Assembly (NCBI RefSeq): GCF_038433135.1
Contig: NZ_JBCDMV010000003.1
Location: forward strand, 1-64,000
Length of the DNA: 64,000 nucleotides
Reading direction: 5' to 3'
Source of the DNA: Luteococcus sp038433135
Lineage (GTDB): Bacteria; Actinomycetota; Actinomycetes; Propionibacteriales; Propionibacteriaceae
In this document: in pieces, positions 1-8,863 of the stretch
How the letters are laid out: each line of letters opens with the position of its first letter
How positions within the stretch are numbered: position 1 is the stretch's first letter
Notes under the pieces: generated by a model
The model's input: the letters and a program-made list of their open reading frames with translations, nothing else
The model's database searches: none
What the model was told of the DNA's origin: nothing
Made by a program: the position numbers and the translations under genes

Positions 1-47
1 TTCGAACCCCCCCCCCGCTGGGGTCTCAGGCGCAAACCCCTGTTGAC

Positions 48-90
48 AGAATTCGGGCGCCGCGGCCAATGGCCGCGGCGCCCGAATTCT
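48..90 (-). terminator. Perfect 20-bp stem hairpin downstream of the GH13 gene
   Basis: The two arms (48-67 and 71-90) are exact reverse complements around a 3-nt AAT loop. The hairpin lies 17 bp past the stop of the minus-strand glycosidase gene. No U-tract follows, which is common for actinobacterial terminators. Confidence 0.75.
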
Positions 91-106
91 CGTCGGAGGG
101 GAAGGA

Positions 107-1906
107 TCAGCCCTTCCAGCTGTAGACCAGCATGGAGTACGGGGCCAGGGTCACATTGCCCGAGTACTCGAAGCCATCCTGGTCCTGCTCTTCCGCCGTG
201 ATGTCGTAGGCCTCGGCGCTGCCGAAGTGCGGCGAGTAGACGGTGGAATCGGAGTTGAACTTCAGCTCCCATCGGCCGCCGGCCGGCAGTCCGATCCGGT
301 AGTTGCCGCGCACCTGGTCCGAACCGTTGATGACCACCACCACGTCATCATTGGTGCCGTGCTCGCGCCACCGGTGCCAGGCCATCACCTTGAAGTCGTT
401 GTTGGTGTGGAAGATGTTCAGGCCCGGGCCGCGCAGACCCTCGGTGTCGTCGGCCCAGTTGCGGCGCAGCTGCATCAGGTCGGCGTGCAGCTGCACGATC
501 CCCTGGTGGTCCTCGTTCAGGTTCCAGTCCAGCGGGACCTCGTCGGTGAAGTAGCCGCCCTGCAGGAATTCCTGACCCTGGAAGATCATCGGGATGCCGG
601 GAGCGGTGAGCGCCACCATGGTGCCCAGGGTGGCGCGCTTGGTTGCATGCCAACCCTGCTGGTCAATCGGGTTCACGTCACTGACCGCGCGCTGCTTGCC
701 ATTGGCAACCTCGTCGTGGCTCTCGGTGAAGATCACCCGGCGGAAGGCCTCGCCGTCATAGTTGTGCGCAATCGCCCCAGAAACCTCGCCCAGGTTGCGG
801 TCGGAGTCGTTGTAGGCGCCGATGAAGCGGCGCAGCGGGTGCACGAACTCGGCATCCCACTGGGCGTGGAAGGCGGCCTGCTCAAAGCCCTCGCCCACCA
901 TGTTGTCGTGGCCATGCATGTCCTCGGCGATCATGATCTTGCCGGGGAACTTGTCACGCACCTCGCGGTTCACCGCGCCCATCAGCTCGAAGCCTTCGGG
1001 CAGGTCATTGCTGAAGGCATCCTTGGAGCGGATGTAGGCCGTCATGTCCCAGCGCAGGCCGTCGGCGTGGTACTTCTCCAGCCACATGAAGGCGTTGTCG
1101 CGAATGAAGCGACGCACCTCGGCGCGGCCGTAGTCGGGCCGGGCATCGCCCCACGGGGTCTGCGAGCGCCAGTCGTTGTAGAAGTAGATGCCGCCCTTGC
1201 CGTTCTCGCTCCAGCCGTCGAACTGCCACAGGTCAAGGTCGCTGGGGCCGAAGTGGTTGTAGACCACGTCGATGATCACGGCGATGCCGTTCTTGTGGAA
1301 TTCGCGGACCAGGGTCTTCAGCCCGTCGGGGCCACCGTAGGCGCTCTCGACGGCGAAGATGTGGGCCGGGTTGTAGCCCCAGGAACGGTCGCCGGCGAAT
1401 TCCATCACCGGCATCAGCTGCACCGCATTGACCCCCAGCTTCTTGAAGTGGTCCATCTTGGCCAGCACGGAATCGAAGTTGCCCACCCGGTCGGCCGGGG
1501 TGTTGAAGGAGCCGACGTGCAGCTCGTAGATCACCAGCTCATTGTGCGGGGGGCAGGCGAAGGAGTCGCCCTGCCAGTCGAAGTCGTCGTGGTCGTAGAC
1601 GATCGAGTTGCCGACGGAATTGGTCACCTTGCTGGCGTAGGGATCCACCTTGTCCAGCTCGAAGACATTCTTCGGGTCCTGGCTGTTGACCAGGTGGAAC
1701 TTGTACTCATCGCCCACCGCGGCGCCCTCGACCACGCCGTACCAGTAGCCGCCCTGCTCGGGCTGGAGCGGGTTGGCGTCGTTCTTCCAGTCGTTGAAGC
1801 TGCCGAAGACCGACACCTGGCTAGCGTGGGGCGCCCACACCCGGAAGGCGACGCCGCCGTCGTAGGGGAGCGCGCCCATTCCGTCCAGTCGAGGTTCCTG
1901 AGTCAT
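107..1906 (-). CDS. GH13 alpha-glucan branching enzyme-like protein
   Basis: A 599-residue cytoplasmic alpha-amylase superfamily enzyme, probably acting on alpha-1,4-glucan (glycogen branching or a related transglycosylation). An N-terminal CBM48-like domain (about residues 18-75, FRVWAPHASQVSVFGSF) precedes the TIM barrel. All four GH13 regions are visible: DVVYNH (213-218), GLRWDMTAYI with nucleophile D287, the acid/base E328 in IAED, and SHDE (396-399). It is shorter than classical GlgB (about 730), lacking the extra N-terminal N1 module. The open frame extends 33 codons upstream, but ATG 1906 is preferred because GGAAGG sits 8-9 nt before it and homology-like sequence starts there. Trehalohydrolase or alpha-amylase activity cannot be excluded from sequence alone. 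Confidence 0.85.
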   Translation of the reverse strand: MTQEPRLDGMGALPYDGGVAFRVWAPHASQVSVFGSFNDWKNDANPLQPEQGGYWYGVVEGAAVGDEYKFHLVNSQDPKNVFELDKVDPYASKVTNSVGNSIVYDHDDFDWQGDSFACPPHNELVIYELHVGSFNTPADRVGNFDSVLAKMDHFKKLGVNAVQLMPVMEFAGDRSWGYNPAHIFAVESAYGGPDGLKTLVREFHKNGIAVIIDVVYNHFGPSDLDLWQFDGWSENGKGGIYFYNDWRSQTPWGDARPDYGRAEVRRFIRDNAFMWLEKYHADGLRWDMTAYIRSKDAFSNDLPEGFELMGAVNREVRDKFPGKIMIAEDMHGHDNMVGEGFEQAAFHAQWDAEFVHPLRRFIGAYNDSDRNLGEVSGAIAHNYDGEAFRRVIFTESHDEVANGKQRAVSDVNPIDQQGWHATKRATLGTMVALTAPGIPMIFQGQEFLQGGYFTDEVPLDWNLNEDHQGIVQLHADLMQLRRNWADDTEGLRGPGLNIFHTNNDFKVMAWHRWREHGTNDDVVVVINGSDQVRGNYRIGLPAGGRWELKFNSDSTVYSPHFGSAEAYDITAEEQDQDGFEYSGNVTLAPYSMLVYSWKG

Positions 1907-2082
1907 ACCGTGATCACCTTCCGTGGTCTCTCCTGCATGCTTGCAGGCCTCTGCCAGACTAGCCGTAGATCGTTCAGAGGCATGTTTGCATTGCCCAGAC
2001 GTCACCGCTCGGCATCGACTTGTTAACTCTTAATCACTGGCCCCACCCGAATGGGGGTGCGGTCTGGCCTTGCCGCGTGGAA

Positions 2083-2175
2083 GTCTGGCAATGTCCACCT
2101 GGTTGGACGGTGCTGCGGCCCGAGTGGAGCCCCCGAGTCCACTCGGGCCGCTGCGCATCCACGTGGACGCCAGAC
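2083..2175. promoter_or_regulatory. Nested inverted repeat upstream of the XRE-type regulator
   Basis: The inner stem is a perfect 14-bp repeat (2115-2128 with 2138-2151, 9-nt loop). Outer arms GTCTGGC (2083-2089) and GTCCAC (2093-2098) pair with GTGGAC (2163-2168) and GCCAGAC (2169-2175), leaving a 3-nt bulge. GTCCA at 2093 can instead pair with TGGAC at 2104-2108, so two exclusive folds are possible. It occupies most of the 301-bp gap between the divergent GH13 and regulator genes and could be an operator or a leader structure. Confidence 0.5.
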
Positions 2176-2207
2176 TGCTCGCCCGACAACCTCATCGGAG
2201 GAATGCC

Positions 2208-3116
2208 ATGCCTGCGGATTCGGGAGCCGACTTCGCGTCGGTTCTCAGCGAGGCGATCAAGGCACGTGGCCTGAGCCTGGAGAGAATCCGGCACCGGCTG
2301 GAGCAGGCCGAGGTCAAGGTCAGTGTCGCCACCCTGAGTTACTGGCAGAACGGGCGCTCGCTGCCCGCGCGCGCCCAGTCCCAGCGCACCCTGACCGCGC
2401 TGGAGGGCGTCCTGGAGCTTGCGCCCGGAACCCTCACCTCGATGGCGCCGGTGGCCTACACCCGACGCCGGTCTGCCAGGGCGTCGGAACTCCTGGTGCT
2501 GCCGCACTCCGTGGAGGATGCCCTGGAGCACGCCGACCTCAGCGCCACGGCCCTGCGCACCATCAGCACCCACGTCACTCTCACGCTCACGGCTGACCGG
2601 GCCTTCTCCTCCGAGGTGGTGCGCAAGGTGGTGCAGTGCGTGGCCGATGGCACGAGGTCCTTCCCGGTAGTGGTGGATGACAGCGGTCTGGCCAGCGGCG
2701 CCGCCGGCCAGGAGGTGCAGGGCCTGTCCAACTGCACCGTCGGGCGACGCTTCCACGTCCGGGGGGACAGCCTGGTGTTGACCGAGATGTTGCTGCCGCG
2801 GCCGCTGCGGATGGGCGAATTGGTGATGCTGGAGTACATGACCGCCCTGAAACCCGGCTCCGCCGGCCAGAACTCCTCCAGGACCTTGGGCCTGGCTTCC
2901 CAGCGGATGAGTGAGCTGGTGCTGGAGGTGCAGTTCCCCGAGCGCGACCTGCCTTCCCGGGTGGTGGGCTTCAGCACGGACTCGCCCACTGTGCTGAGCG
3001 AGGACGAGAGCCTGGCCATCCCCGGTGCGGTGGACCTTCCCCTGGCGGGTGGGTTGGCGCAGCTCGTGCGGGTGGATGTCACGCCCGGCGTCCACCTGGT
3101 CCGTTGGGAGTGGTGA
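2208..3116 (+). CDS. XRE-type helix-turn-helix regulator
   Basis: A 302-residue predicted DNA-binding protein. Residues about 7-75 resemble an XRE/Cro helix-turn-helix in which the helices around KARGLSLERI and VATLSYWQNGRSLPA are spaced as in that fold. The remaining ~220 residues match no family I recognise and probably form a sensing or dimerisation domain. ATG 2208 is chosen because GGAGG lies 5-6 nt upstream; the frame is open back to 2070 but that part is low-complexity and lies within the nested inverted repeat. It is divergent from the glucan enzyme gene and 34 bp before purC, so either could be a target. The ligand is unknown. Confidence 0.7.
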   Translation: MPADSGADFASVLSEAIKARGLSLERIRHRLEQAEVKVSVATLSYWQNGRSLPARAQSQRTLTALEGVLELAPGTLTSMAPVAYTRRRSARASELLVLPHSVEDALEHADLSATALRTISTHVTLTLTADRAFSSEVVRKVVQCVADGTRSFPVVVDDSGLASGAAGQEVQGLSNCTVGRRFHVRGDSLVLTEMLLPRPLRMGELVMLEYMTALKPGSAGQNSSRTLGLASQRMSELVLEVQFPERDLPSRVVGFSTDSPTVLSEDESLAIPGAVDLPLAGGLAQLVRVDVTPGVHLVRWEW

Positions 3117-3138
3117 GCCGCTCGGTGGTCCCAGGCCG

Positions 3139-3144
3139 TAGGGT
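3139..3144 (+). promoter_or_regulatory. -10 hexamer of purC
   Basis: TAGGGT with 6 nt to the GTG start; predicts a leaderless transcript. Confidence 0.6.
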
Positions 3145-3150
3145 GTCTTC

Positions 3151-4050
3151 GTGAGCCAGTACAACAGCCTGCAACTGCCCCTGATCCATGCCGGCAAGGT
3201 GCGTGAACTCTACGCGCTGGATGCCGTCGACCGGATGCTGATGGTGGCCACCGACAACATCTCGGCCTACGACTTCGTGCTCAGCCCCGCGATCCCGGGC
3301 AAGGGCGTCGTGCTCACCCAGCTCTCGCTGTGGTGGTTCGAGCAGCTGCGGGAACTGGTGGACAATCACGTGATCAGTGCCGATCCGGCCACCGAGCTGG
3401 ACCAGGAGCGAGCGGCGCTGGTGCGGGGCCGGGCGCTGGTCTGCGAGAAGTTGGAGATGATCCCCGTCGAGTGCGTGGCCCGCGGCTACCTGACCGGCTC
3501 CGGCTGGGCCGAGTACCAGGCCTCCGGCACGGTCTGCGGCATCCCGCTGCCCGACGGTCTGCAGGACGGTTCCCGCTTGCCCGAGCCGATCTTCACCCCC
3601 GCCACCAAGGCCGAGCTGGGGGAGCACGACGAGAATGTCGACTTCCAGACCATGTGCCAGACCACCGGGCAGGAGCTTGGCGAGCAAATCCGTGACCTGA
3701 CCCTGGCGATCTACTCCCGGGCAGAGGAGATCGCCCGCGAGCGCGGCATCATCCTGGCCGACACCAAGTTCGAGTTCGGCCGTCGCGCCGATGGCACCAT
3801 CGTGCTGGCCGACGAGGTGCTCACCCCCGACTCGTCACGCTTCTGGGATGCGGCCAGCTGGGCCCCGGGTGGGGCGCTGGACAGCTTTGACAAGCAGTAC
3901 GTGCGCAACTGGCTGACCCGCGAATCCGACTGGGACCGAAACGCCGACAATCCGCCGCCGTCGCTGCCCGACGACGTCGTCCAGGCCACCCGGGAGCGGT
4001 ATCTGGAGGCTTACCAGAAGCTCACCGGCACCCCGCTGAACCTGGCCTGA
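3151..4050 (+). CDS. purC: Phosphoribosylaminoimidazole-succinocarboxamide synthase
   Basis: SAICAR synthetase, 299 residues, the ATP-dependent step joining CAIR and aspartate in de novo purine synthesis. Family hallmarks are GKVRELY near the N-terminus (nucleotide-binding loop), PGKGVVLTQLS, the VECVARGYLTGSGW signature around residue 110, and LADTKFEFG toward the C-terminus. The length is normal for single-domain PurC of the eukaryote/actinobacterial type. The GTG start follows the -10 directly with no ribosome binding site. Other purine genes lie in the window at 15.2, 22.6 and 31.6 kb rather than in one operon. Confidence 0.95.
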   Translation: MSQYNSLQLPLIHAGKVRELYALDAVDRMLMVATDNISAYDFVLSPAIPGKGVVLTQLSLWWFEQLRELVDNHVISADPATELDQERAALVRGRALVCEKLEMIPVECVARGYLTGSGWAEYQASGTVCGIPLPDGLQDGSRLPEPIFTPATKAELGEHDENVDFQTMCQTTGQELGEQIRDLTLAIYSRAEEIARERGIILADTKFEFGRRADGTIVLADEVLTPDSSRFWDAASWAPGGALDSFDKQYVRNWLTRESDWDRNADNPPPSLPDDVVQATRERYLEAYQKLTGTPLNLA

Positions 4051-4097
4051 CCCACACCGAGGGGTGATCGCGCGGGCCGGGGCCGGCCGCGGCTGCT

Positions 4098-4988
4098 TCA
4101 GGCGCGGGAGAGCAGGCCCAGCCCGGCGATCACCAGGGCCACGCCCACGCCCATCAACCAGCTGAACGGCTCGCCCAGCGCGAAGACCGCCAGCAGATTG
4201 GCCACCAGCGGCTCGGCCAGGGCAAGGGTGGCGGCGGTCGCCGCGTCGATGCTGCCCATGCCGCGCTGGTAGAGCAGGTAGGCAAGGGCGGTGGCCACCA
4301 GCCCCAGCCAGCCCAGCACCAGCAGGTTGCGGGGCTGGGCGACGAAGCCGAGGTCCTGCCCCAGCAGGGGGTGCAGCAGCGTCAGGCCGGCGATGGCGAA
4401 GATCCAGGCGGTGGCATTCAGCCCGGTGGCACCGGCCTGGGCCACTCGGTGGCCGGCGACGGTGTAGCCGCCGAAGGAACAGCCTGCGGCGATCGCCAGA
4501 CCGATCCCCAGCGGGTTGATCGGGTGGGCGGTGCCGGCGCTGGTCACCAGTACGGCGGCGCCCGCCAGCGCCACCAGTGTGGCCAGTGCCCATCGACGCG
4601 TCGGGCGGGGCCCGCCCAGCCCCCAACCCAGCAGACCCGCCGAGACGGGAGCGCAGGCCAGCGTGACCAGGGTGCCGACGCCCACGCCTGTCTGCTGCAC
4701 GGCCGCGAAGAAGGCCAGCTGGTAGAGCGCCACCCCCAGCCCGGCCAGGACCAGCCACCCGGTGCTGTGGCGGGTGGGCGTGCGCACCCAGCCGGAGCGG
4801 TTGGTGGTCACCGCCACCAGCAGCAGGGCGATGGCGGCGATGCCCGCCCGCAGGGCGCCCACCGCCACCGGGGAGGGGCTGCCCGCCAGCAGTGCCTGGG
4901 AGGTGCCGGTGGTTCCCCACAGGCAGGCGCCGGCCAGCGCGAGCACCGCCCCGTGGGGTGCCCCCGGCTGGTCTGGTCGACGCGTCAC
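4098..4988 (-). CDS. EamA/DMT-family transporter
   Basis: A 296-residue inner-membrane protein with two EamA repeats giving about ten hydrophobic segments, beginning with AVLALAGACLWGTTG. Such proteins export or import small metabolites or amino acids; the substrate cannot be read from sequence. It ends 47 bp from purC in convergent orientation. The frame is open to GTG 4997, but GTG 4988 is chosen because TAGGGT lies exactly 7 nt before it, the spacing seen at other genes here. Confidence 0.85.
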   Translation of the reverse strand: MTRRPDQPGAPHGAVLALAGACLWGTTGTSQALLAGSPSPVAVGALRAGIAAIALLLVAVTTNRSGWVRTPTRHSTGWLVLAGLGVALYQLAFFAAVQQTGVGVGTLVTLACAPVSAGLLGWGLGGPRPTRRWALATLVALAGAAVLVTSAGTAHPINPLGIGLAIAAGCSFGGYTVAGHRVAQAGATGLNATAWIFAIAGLTLLHPLLGQDLGFVAQPRNLLVLGWLGLVATALAYLLYQRGMGSIDAATAATLALAEPLVANLLAVFALGEPFSWLMGVGVALVIAGLGLLSRA

Positions 4989-4995
4989 GCGGGCC

Positions 4996-5001
4996 ACCCT
5001 A
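4996..5001 (-). promoter_or_regulatory. -10 hexamer of the EamA gene
   Basis: TAGGGT on the minus strand, 7 nt before GTG 4988; this placement decides the start codon. Confidence 0.5.
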
Positions 5002-5108
5002 GTGGCCAGATCTCCGCGCGCTGGGGCTGCCCAGCACCGGTGCAGATGTGAGCTGGATCACATTTTCTTGCGCCAACCCCTTCCCGGGAGCCCCTGTCGT
5101 CTGTAAAT

Positions 5109-5123
5109 ATGAATGCCATTCAT
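5109..5123. promoter_or_regulatory. 15-bp palindrome, candidate operator of the aldehyde dehydrogenase-permease operon
   Basis: ATGAATG-C-CATTCAT is a perfect palindrome about one central base, 49 bp upstream of the dehydrogenase ATG, in an A/T-rich patch (TGTAAATATGAAT) that could be the -10. Position and symmetry suit a TetR-family operator; the TetR gene at 8.2-8.8 kb is the natural candidate binder. This is inference. Confidence 0.45.
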
Positions 5124-5171
5124 TTAGTCCGGAAGGCAGCACCCAGCACGAGAAGCAGCGGAGGAAGCCCG

Positions 5172-6593
5172 ATGACCAGACTGCAGAACTTCATCGACGG
5201 CCGGTTCGTCGACGCCCATGGCGCCGAGGATGTCCAGATCGTTGATCCCACCAATGGCCAGATCGTGGCCCAGGCACCGATCAGTGACCAGCAGGACGTG
5301 GATGCCGCCTTCGCCGCGGCCAAACAGGCCGCCCGGCAGTGGCGCCGGTCGACCCCCAGCGAGCGCCAGGCACTGCTGCTCCGCTTCGCCGACGCCATCG
5401 AGCAGCACCAGGACGAGCTGGTGGACGCCCAGGCCCGCAATACCGGGCAGCTGCGCCAGCAGATCGCCGACGAGGAGGTGGCCACCGGGGCCGACCACCT
5501 GCGCTTCTTCGCCGGTGCCGCTCGCACCCTGGAGGGCAAGGCCGCCGGGGAGTACTTCGGTGAGAACACCTCCTATGTGCGTCGCGAACCGCTCGGCGTG
5601 GTCGCCCAGGTGACCCCGTGGAACTACCCGATCATGATGGCCCTGTGGAAGCTGGGCCCAGCCCTGGCCGCAGGCAACACCGTCGTGCTCAAGCCGTCGG
5701 ACACCACGCCCGAATCCACCCTGGTGCTGGCCCGGCTGGCCGGCGAGATCTTCCCGCCCGGTGTGGTCAACGTGATCCTGGGCGACGCCTCCACCGGCAG
5801 CCTGATGTGCGAGCACCCGACGCCGGCGATGGTCTCGATCACGGGCTCCGTCCGGGCCGGTCGCGCCGTTGCCGAGAGCGCCGGGGGCCAGCTGAAGCAG
5901 ACCCACCTGGAGCTGGGCGGCAAGGCTCCGGCTGTCGTCTTCGCCGACGCCGACCTGGCGAAGACCGCCCAGGAGCTGGTCACCTTCGGCACCTTCAACT
6001 CCGGTCAGGACTGCACCGCGGTCACCCGGGTGCTGGTGCAGGATTCGGCGCACGACGAGTTGGTGCAGCACCTGGTGGCGGCCGCCGAGGCCACCTCCGC
6101 CGGTGACTCCGCAGACGACGACTTCGGCCCGCTGAACAATGCCCGGCACTTTGCCGACGTGCAGGCCAAGCTGGAGCGGCTGCCCGCGCACGCCACGGTG
6201 CTGACCGGCGGCAAGCCGCTGGAGCGCGACGGCTACTTCTTCCCCGCCACCATCATCGACGGCGTCCACCAGGACGACGAGCTGGTGCAGCAGGAGACCT
6301 TCGCCCCGGTGCTCACCGTGCAGAGCTTCAGCACCGAGGAGGAAGCCGTCGAGCTGGCCAATGACGTCGACTTCGCCCTGGCCGCCAGCGTCTGGACCAC
6401 CGACCATGGCACCGCCATGCGGGTCAGCCGGGAGCTGGACTTCGGCTGCGTCTGGGTCAACACCCACATCCTGCTGACCGCCGAGATGCCGCACGGCGGG
6501 TTCAAGCAGTCGGGTCACGGCAAGGATCTCTCGCTCTACTCCGTGGAGGAGTACAGCCGGGTGAAGCACGTGATGCACTCCCTGGAGGCCTGA
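5172..6593 (+). CDS. NAD(P)-dependent aldehyde dehydrogenase, probably gamma-aminobutyraldehyde dehydrogenase
   Basis: A 473-residue cytoplasmic aldehyde dehydrogenase. The Rossmann-region motif TPWNYPIMM, the catalytic glutamate in LELGGKAP and the nucleophilic cysteine in FNSGQDCTAV are all present. In this neighbourhood (amine oxidase, permease, gabT, gabD) its likely substrate is 4-aminobutanal from putrescine, giving GABA; that assignment rests on context. ATG 5172 has GGAGG 7 nt upstream; the open frame back to 5109 runs through the candidate operator. It is 37 bp ahead of the permease gene and probably co-transcribed. A betaine-aldehyde or other omega-amino-aldehyde substrate is possible. 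Confidence 0.88.
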   Translation: MTRLQNFIDGRFVDAHGAEDVQIVDPTNGQIVAQAPISDQQDVDAAFAAAKQAARQWRRSTPSERQALLLRFADAIEQHQDELVDAQARNTGQLRQQIADEEVATGADHLRFFAGAARTLEGKAAGEYFGENTSYVRREPLGVVAQVTPWNYPIMMALWKLGPALAAGNTVVLKPSDTTPESTLVLARLAGEIFPPGVVNVILGDASTGSLMCEHPTPAMVSITGSVRAGRAVAESAGGQLKQTHLELGGKAPAVVFADADLAKTAQELVTFGTFNSGQDCTAVTRVLVQDSAHDELVQHLVAAAEATSAGDSADDDFGPLNNARHFADVQAKLERLPAHATVLTGGKPLERDGYFFPATIIDGVHQDDELVQQETFAPVLTVQSFSTEEEAVELANDVDFALAASVWTTDHGTAMRVSRELDFGCVWVNTHILLTAEMPHGGFKQSGHGKDLSLYSVEEYSRVKHVMHSLEA

Positions 6594-6630
6594 GAGCCCT
6601 CACCCATCAACCGAAGGACAGGAGCCTGCA

Positions 6631-8145
6631 ATGTCGCAGCCACCACCACCGGTCGTGGAGGAGAAGGGCCTCAAGGCCGAGAGCCTTGGCCTGCTGGCGG
6701 TGATCGCCATCGGTCTGGCCACCGTCGCCCCGGCCTATTCCATGACCTCCAGCCTGGGGCCCACCGCCCTGGAAGTGGGCACCCAGGTGCCGGCCATGCT
6801 GCTGTTGGGATTCGTGCCGATGTTCCTCGTGGCCATGGCCTACAAGGAGCTCAACGACGCGATGCCGGACAGCGGATCCAATTTCACCTGGTGTTCCACC
6901 GCCTTCGGGCCCTGGGTGGGTTGGATGGGCGGTTGGGGATTCATCGCCGCCAATGTGATCGTGTTGTCCAGCCTGGCCGGGGTCGCCGTCGACTTCCTCT
7001 ACGCCTTCCTGGGCACCATCACTGGGTCGGAGCAGATCGCCGCCCTGACCAATGTGACCTGGGTGAACATCGCCACCTGCCTGGTGATCATCACCCTGTG
7101 CACCTATCCGTGCCTGCGCGGCATCGAGACCACGGCCTGGGTGCAGTACGTCCTGATGACCTTCCAGATCGGCGTGCTCCTGGTCTACGCCGCGATGGCC
7201 GCCTACCGGGCCTGGCAGGCGGGGCTGCCGCACGGCGGCCCCAGCCTGGCCTGGCTCAACCCGATGAGCGTGCCGAGCGCCTCCGCGATCGCGGCGGGGG
7301 TCAGCCTGACCATCTTCCTGTTCTGGGGCTGGGACGTCTGCCTGACCCTGAGCGAGGAAACCCGGGGCGGCACCCGCACCGCGGGGCTCGGCGGCACCGC
7401 GTCGGCCGTCCTGGGCCTGGTGCTCTACCTGGTGCTGGCCTTCAGCACCATCATGTTCGCCGGCGTCGACGACGGCGCCACCGGCCTGTCCAATCCGGAC
7501 AATGCCGACAATGCCTTCCTGCACCTGGCGGAACCGGTGATGGGCCCGTGGTCCTTCCTGCTGGTGCTGGCCATCTTCTCCGCCAGCACCTCGTCGCTGC
7601 AGGCCACCATGAGCGGTCCCTCACGGGCCCTGTTTGCCATGTCCCACTACGGCGCCATGCCACCCTTCCTGCAGAAGGTGAACCTGTCGCGGGGCACGCC
7701 CACCGCCGGCATCATCACCTCCGCAGTGGTCTCCGGCAGCTTCTACATCGTGATGCGCCTGGCCTCCACCAGCATGCTGAACGACACAATCGCGACGCTG
7801 GGCATGATGGTCTGCTTCTACTACGCGCTGACGGCCTTCGCCTGTGTCTGGTACTTCCGCAACAAGGCCCGCGGCCTCGCCCAGGTGATGCTGCGGCTGG
7901 TGATGCCGGCCACCGGCGGGCTCTGCCTGGCGGTGGTCTTCCTCAAGGTCTCCTACGACGCGATGGATCCGGCCTTCGGTTCCGGCTCGCAGATCGGTGG
8001 CGTCGGCCTGGTCTTCATCATCGGTATCGGGATCCTGTTGCTGGGGCTGGTGCTGCTGCTGGTGACCCGCTTCATGGATCCGACCTTCTTCCGCGACGGA
8101 CTGGTCTGGAAGGGGATCGACGTCGGAGAGGAGCTGCTGGGATGA
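6631..8145 (+). CDS. APC-superfamily amino acid/polyamine permease
   Basis: A 504-residue polytopic membrane protein with about 12 hydrophobic helices, starting LLAVIAIGLATVAPAYSM, which matches the unwound first helix of APC transporters. The acidic-aromatic segment FLFWGWDVCLTLSEET in mid-protein is typical of bacterial amino acid and putrescine permeases of this group. Given its neighbours it probably imports putrescine or GABA. AGGAG lies 6 nt before the ATG. The gene ends 8 bp from the convergent TetR gene. Confidence 0.88.
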   Translation: MSQPPPPVVEEKGLKAESLGLLAVIAIGLATVAPAYSMTSSLGPTALEVGTQVPAMLLLGFVPMFLVAMAYKELNDAMPDSGSNFTWCSTAFGPWVGWMGGWGFIAANVIVLSSLAGVAVDFLYAFLGTITGSEQIAALTNVTWVNIATCLVIITLCTYPCLRGIETTAWVQYVLMTFQIGVLLVYAAMAAYRAWQAGLPHGGPSLAWLNPMSVPSASAIAAGVSLTIFLFWGWDVCLTLSEETRGGTRTAGLGGTASAVLGLVLYLVLAFSTIMFAGVDDGATGLSNPDNADNAFLHLAEPVMGPWSFLLVLAIFSASTSSLQATMSGPSRALFAMSHYGAMPPFLQKVNLSRGTPTAGIITSAVVSGSFYIVMRLASTSMLNDTIATLGMMVCFYYALTAFACVWYFRNKARGLAQVMLRLVMPATGGLCLAVVFLKVSYDAMDPAFGSGSQIGGVGLVFIIGIGILLLGLVLLLVTRFMDPTFFRDGLVWKGIDVGEELLG

Positions 8146-8153
8146 CCAGCCCG

Positions 8154-8816
8154 TCAGGCTCCACCCGTCGCGGGGTGCAGATTGTCCACCAGCGCGGCCA
8201 GGCCCAGCTCGAAGGCCTGGTCGGAGGCTCGACGCGCGCTGCCGGCCCGGGCCAGGCGGGCCCGCGCTGCCGCTGTGAAGCGGGGGGCGTGGGCTTCCGC
8301 GGAGCCCGGCTCGAAGATGTCCGGGGGTGCATCCAGGTCAAGCGCCGCCCCGAAGATGAGGGCCTCCACGGCGACGATGGCGTCCACCGCCTGCTCCGGC
8401 GCCCAGCCGCCACGCTCCAGACCCAGCACGACGGCCTCGTACATGGCCAGCGTCACCGGGGCATCTGCCACCGGCTGGACGGCCATCACCGGGGCCAGCA
8501 TCGGGAAGGGGGCATAGGCCTCGCGGTAGGAGCGGGCCCAGCTGCGCAGCGCCGCACGCCATTCCTGCCGCGCGAAGCAGTCCACGTCGATGGAGGCATT
8601 GATCTGCTCCTGCATCCACATCATCACCACCGCCTTGGAACCGGCGTGGTTGTACAGGGCGGACGGCCGCACGCCCAGCGCCCTGGCCAGGGCATTCAGG
8701 CTGAAGCTCTGGCTGCCCTGGTCTGCCACCAGCCCCAGGGCGACGGTGGTGATCCGCTCCCGACTGAGCACCGGGGCGCTGGGGCGCCCGGGGCGGCGCG
8801 CCGAATTTTCTTCCAC
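8154..8816 (-). CDS. TetR-family transcriptional regulator
   Basis: A 220-residue TetR repressor. The N-terminal helix-turn-helix spans about residues 15-62, with FSLNALARALGVRPSALYNH as the recognition region, and an all-helical ligand domain follows. It lies between the permease (convergent) and the amine oxidase (divergent, sharing a 47-bp promoter region), so it probably controls polyamine uptake and oxidation; the inducer is unknown. GTG 8816 is chosen over ATG 8821, which is in another frame, because TAGGAT sits 6 nt before the GTG. Confidence 0.85.
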   Translation of the reverse strand: MEENSARRPGRPSAPVLSRERITTVALGLVADQGSQSFSLNALARALGVRPSALYNHAGSKAVVMMWMQEQINASIDVDCFARQEWRAALRSWARSYREAYAPFPMLAPVMAVQPVADAPVTLAMYEAVVLGLERGGWAPEQAVDAIVAVEALIFGAALDLDAPPDIFEPGSAEAHAPRFTAAARARLARAGSARRASDQAFELGLAALVDNLHPATGGA

Positions 8817-8822
8817 TCCATG

Positions 8823-8828
8823 ATCCTA
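8823..8828 (-). promoter_or_regulatory. -10 hexamer of the tetR gene
   Basis: TAGGAT on the minus strand, 6 nt before GTG 8816, within the 47-bp region shared with the divergent amine oxidase gene. Confidence 0.55.
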
Positions 8829-8863
8829 CGAACAATCCAGCACACCACAGGAGGAAGCACACG

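Noticed and set aside
7..16. Homopolymeric C tract as a phase-variation switch
   Set aside because: It lies beyond the 3' end of the GH13 gene, outside any coding region or promoter seen in the window.
1..20. TTCGAA followed by ten C residues at the window edge, resembling the T-loop and 3' strand of a tRNA
   Set aside because: The rest of the molecule would lie outside the window, the C-run leaves the stem boundaries ambiguous, and no identity can be assigned.
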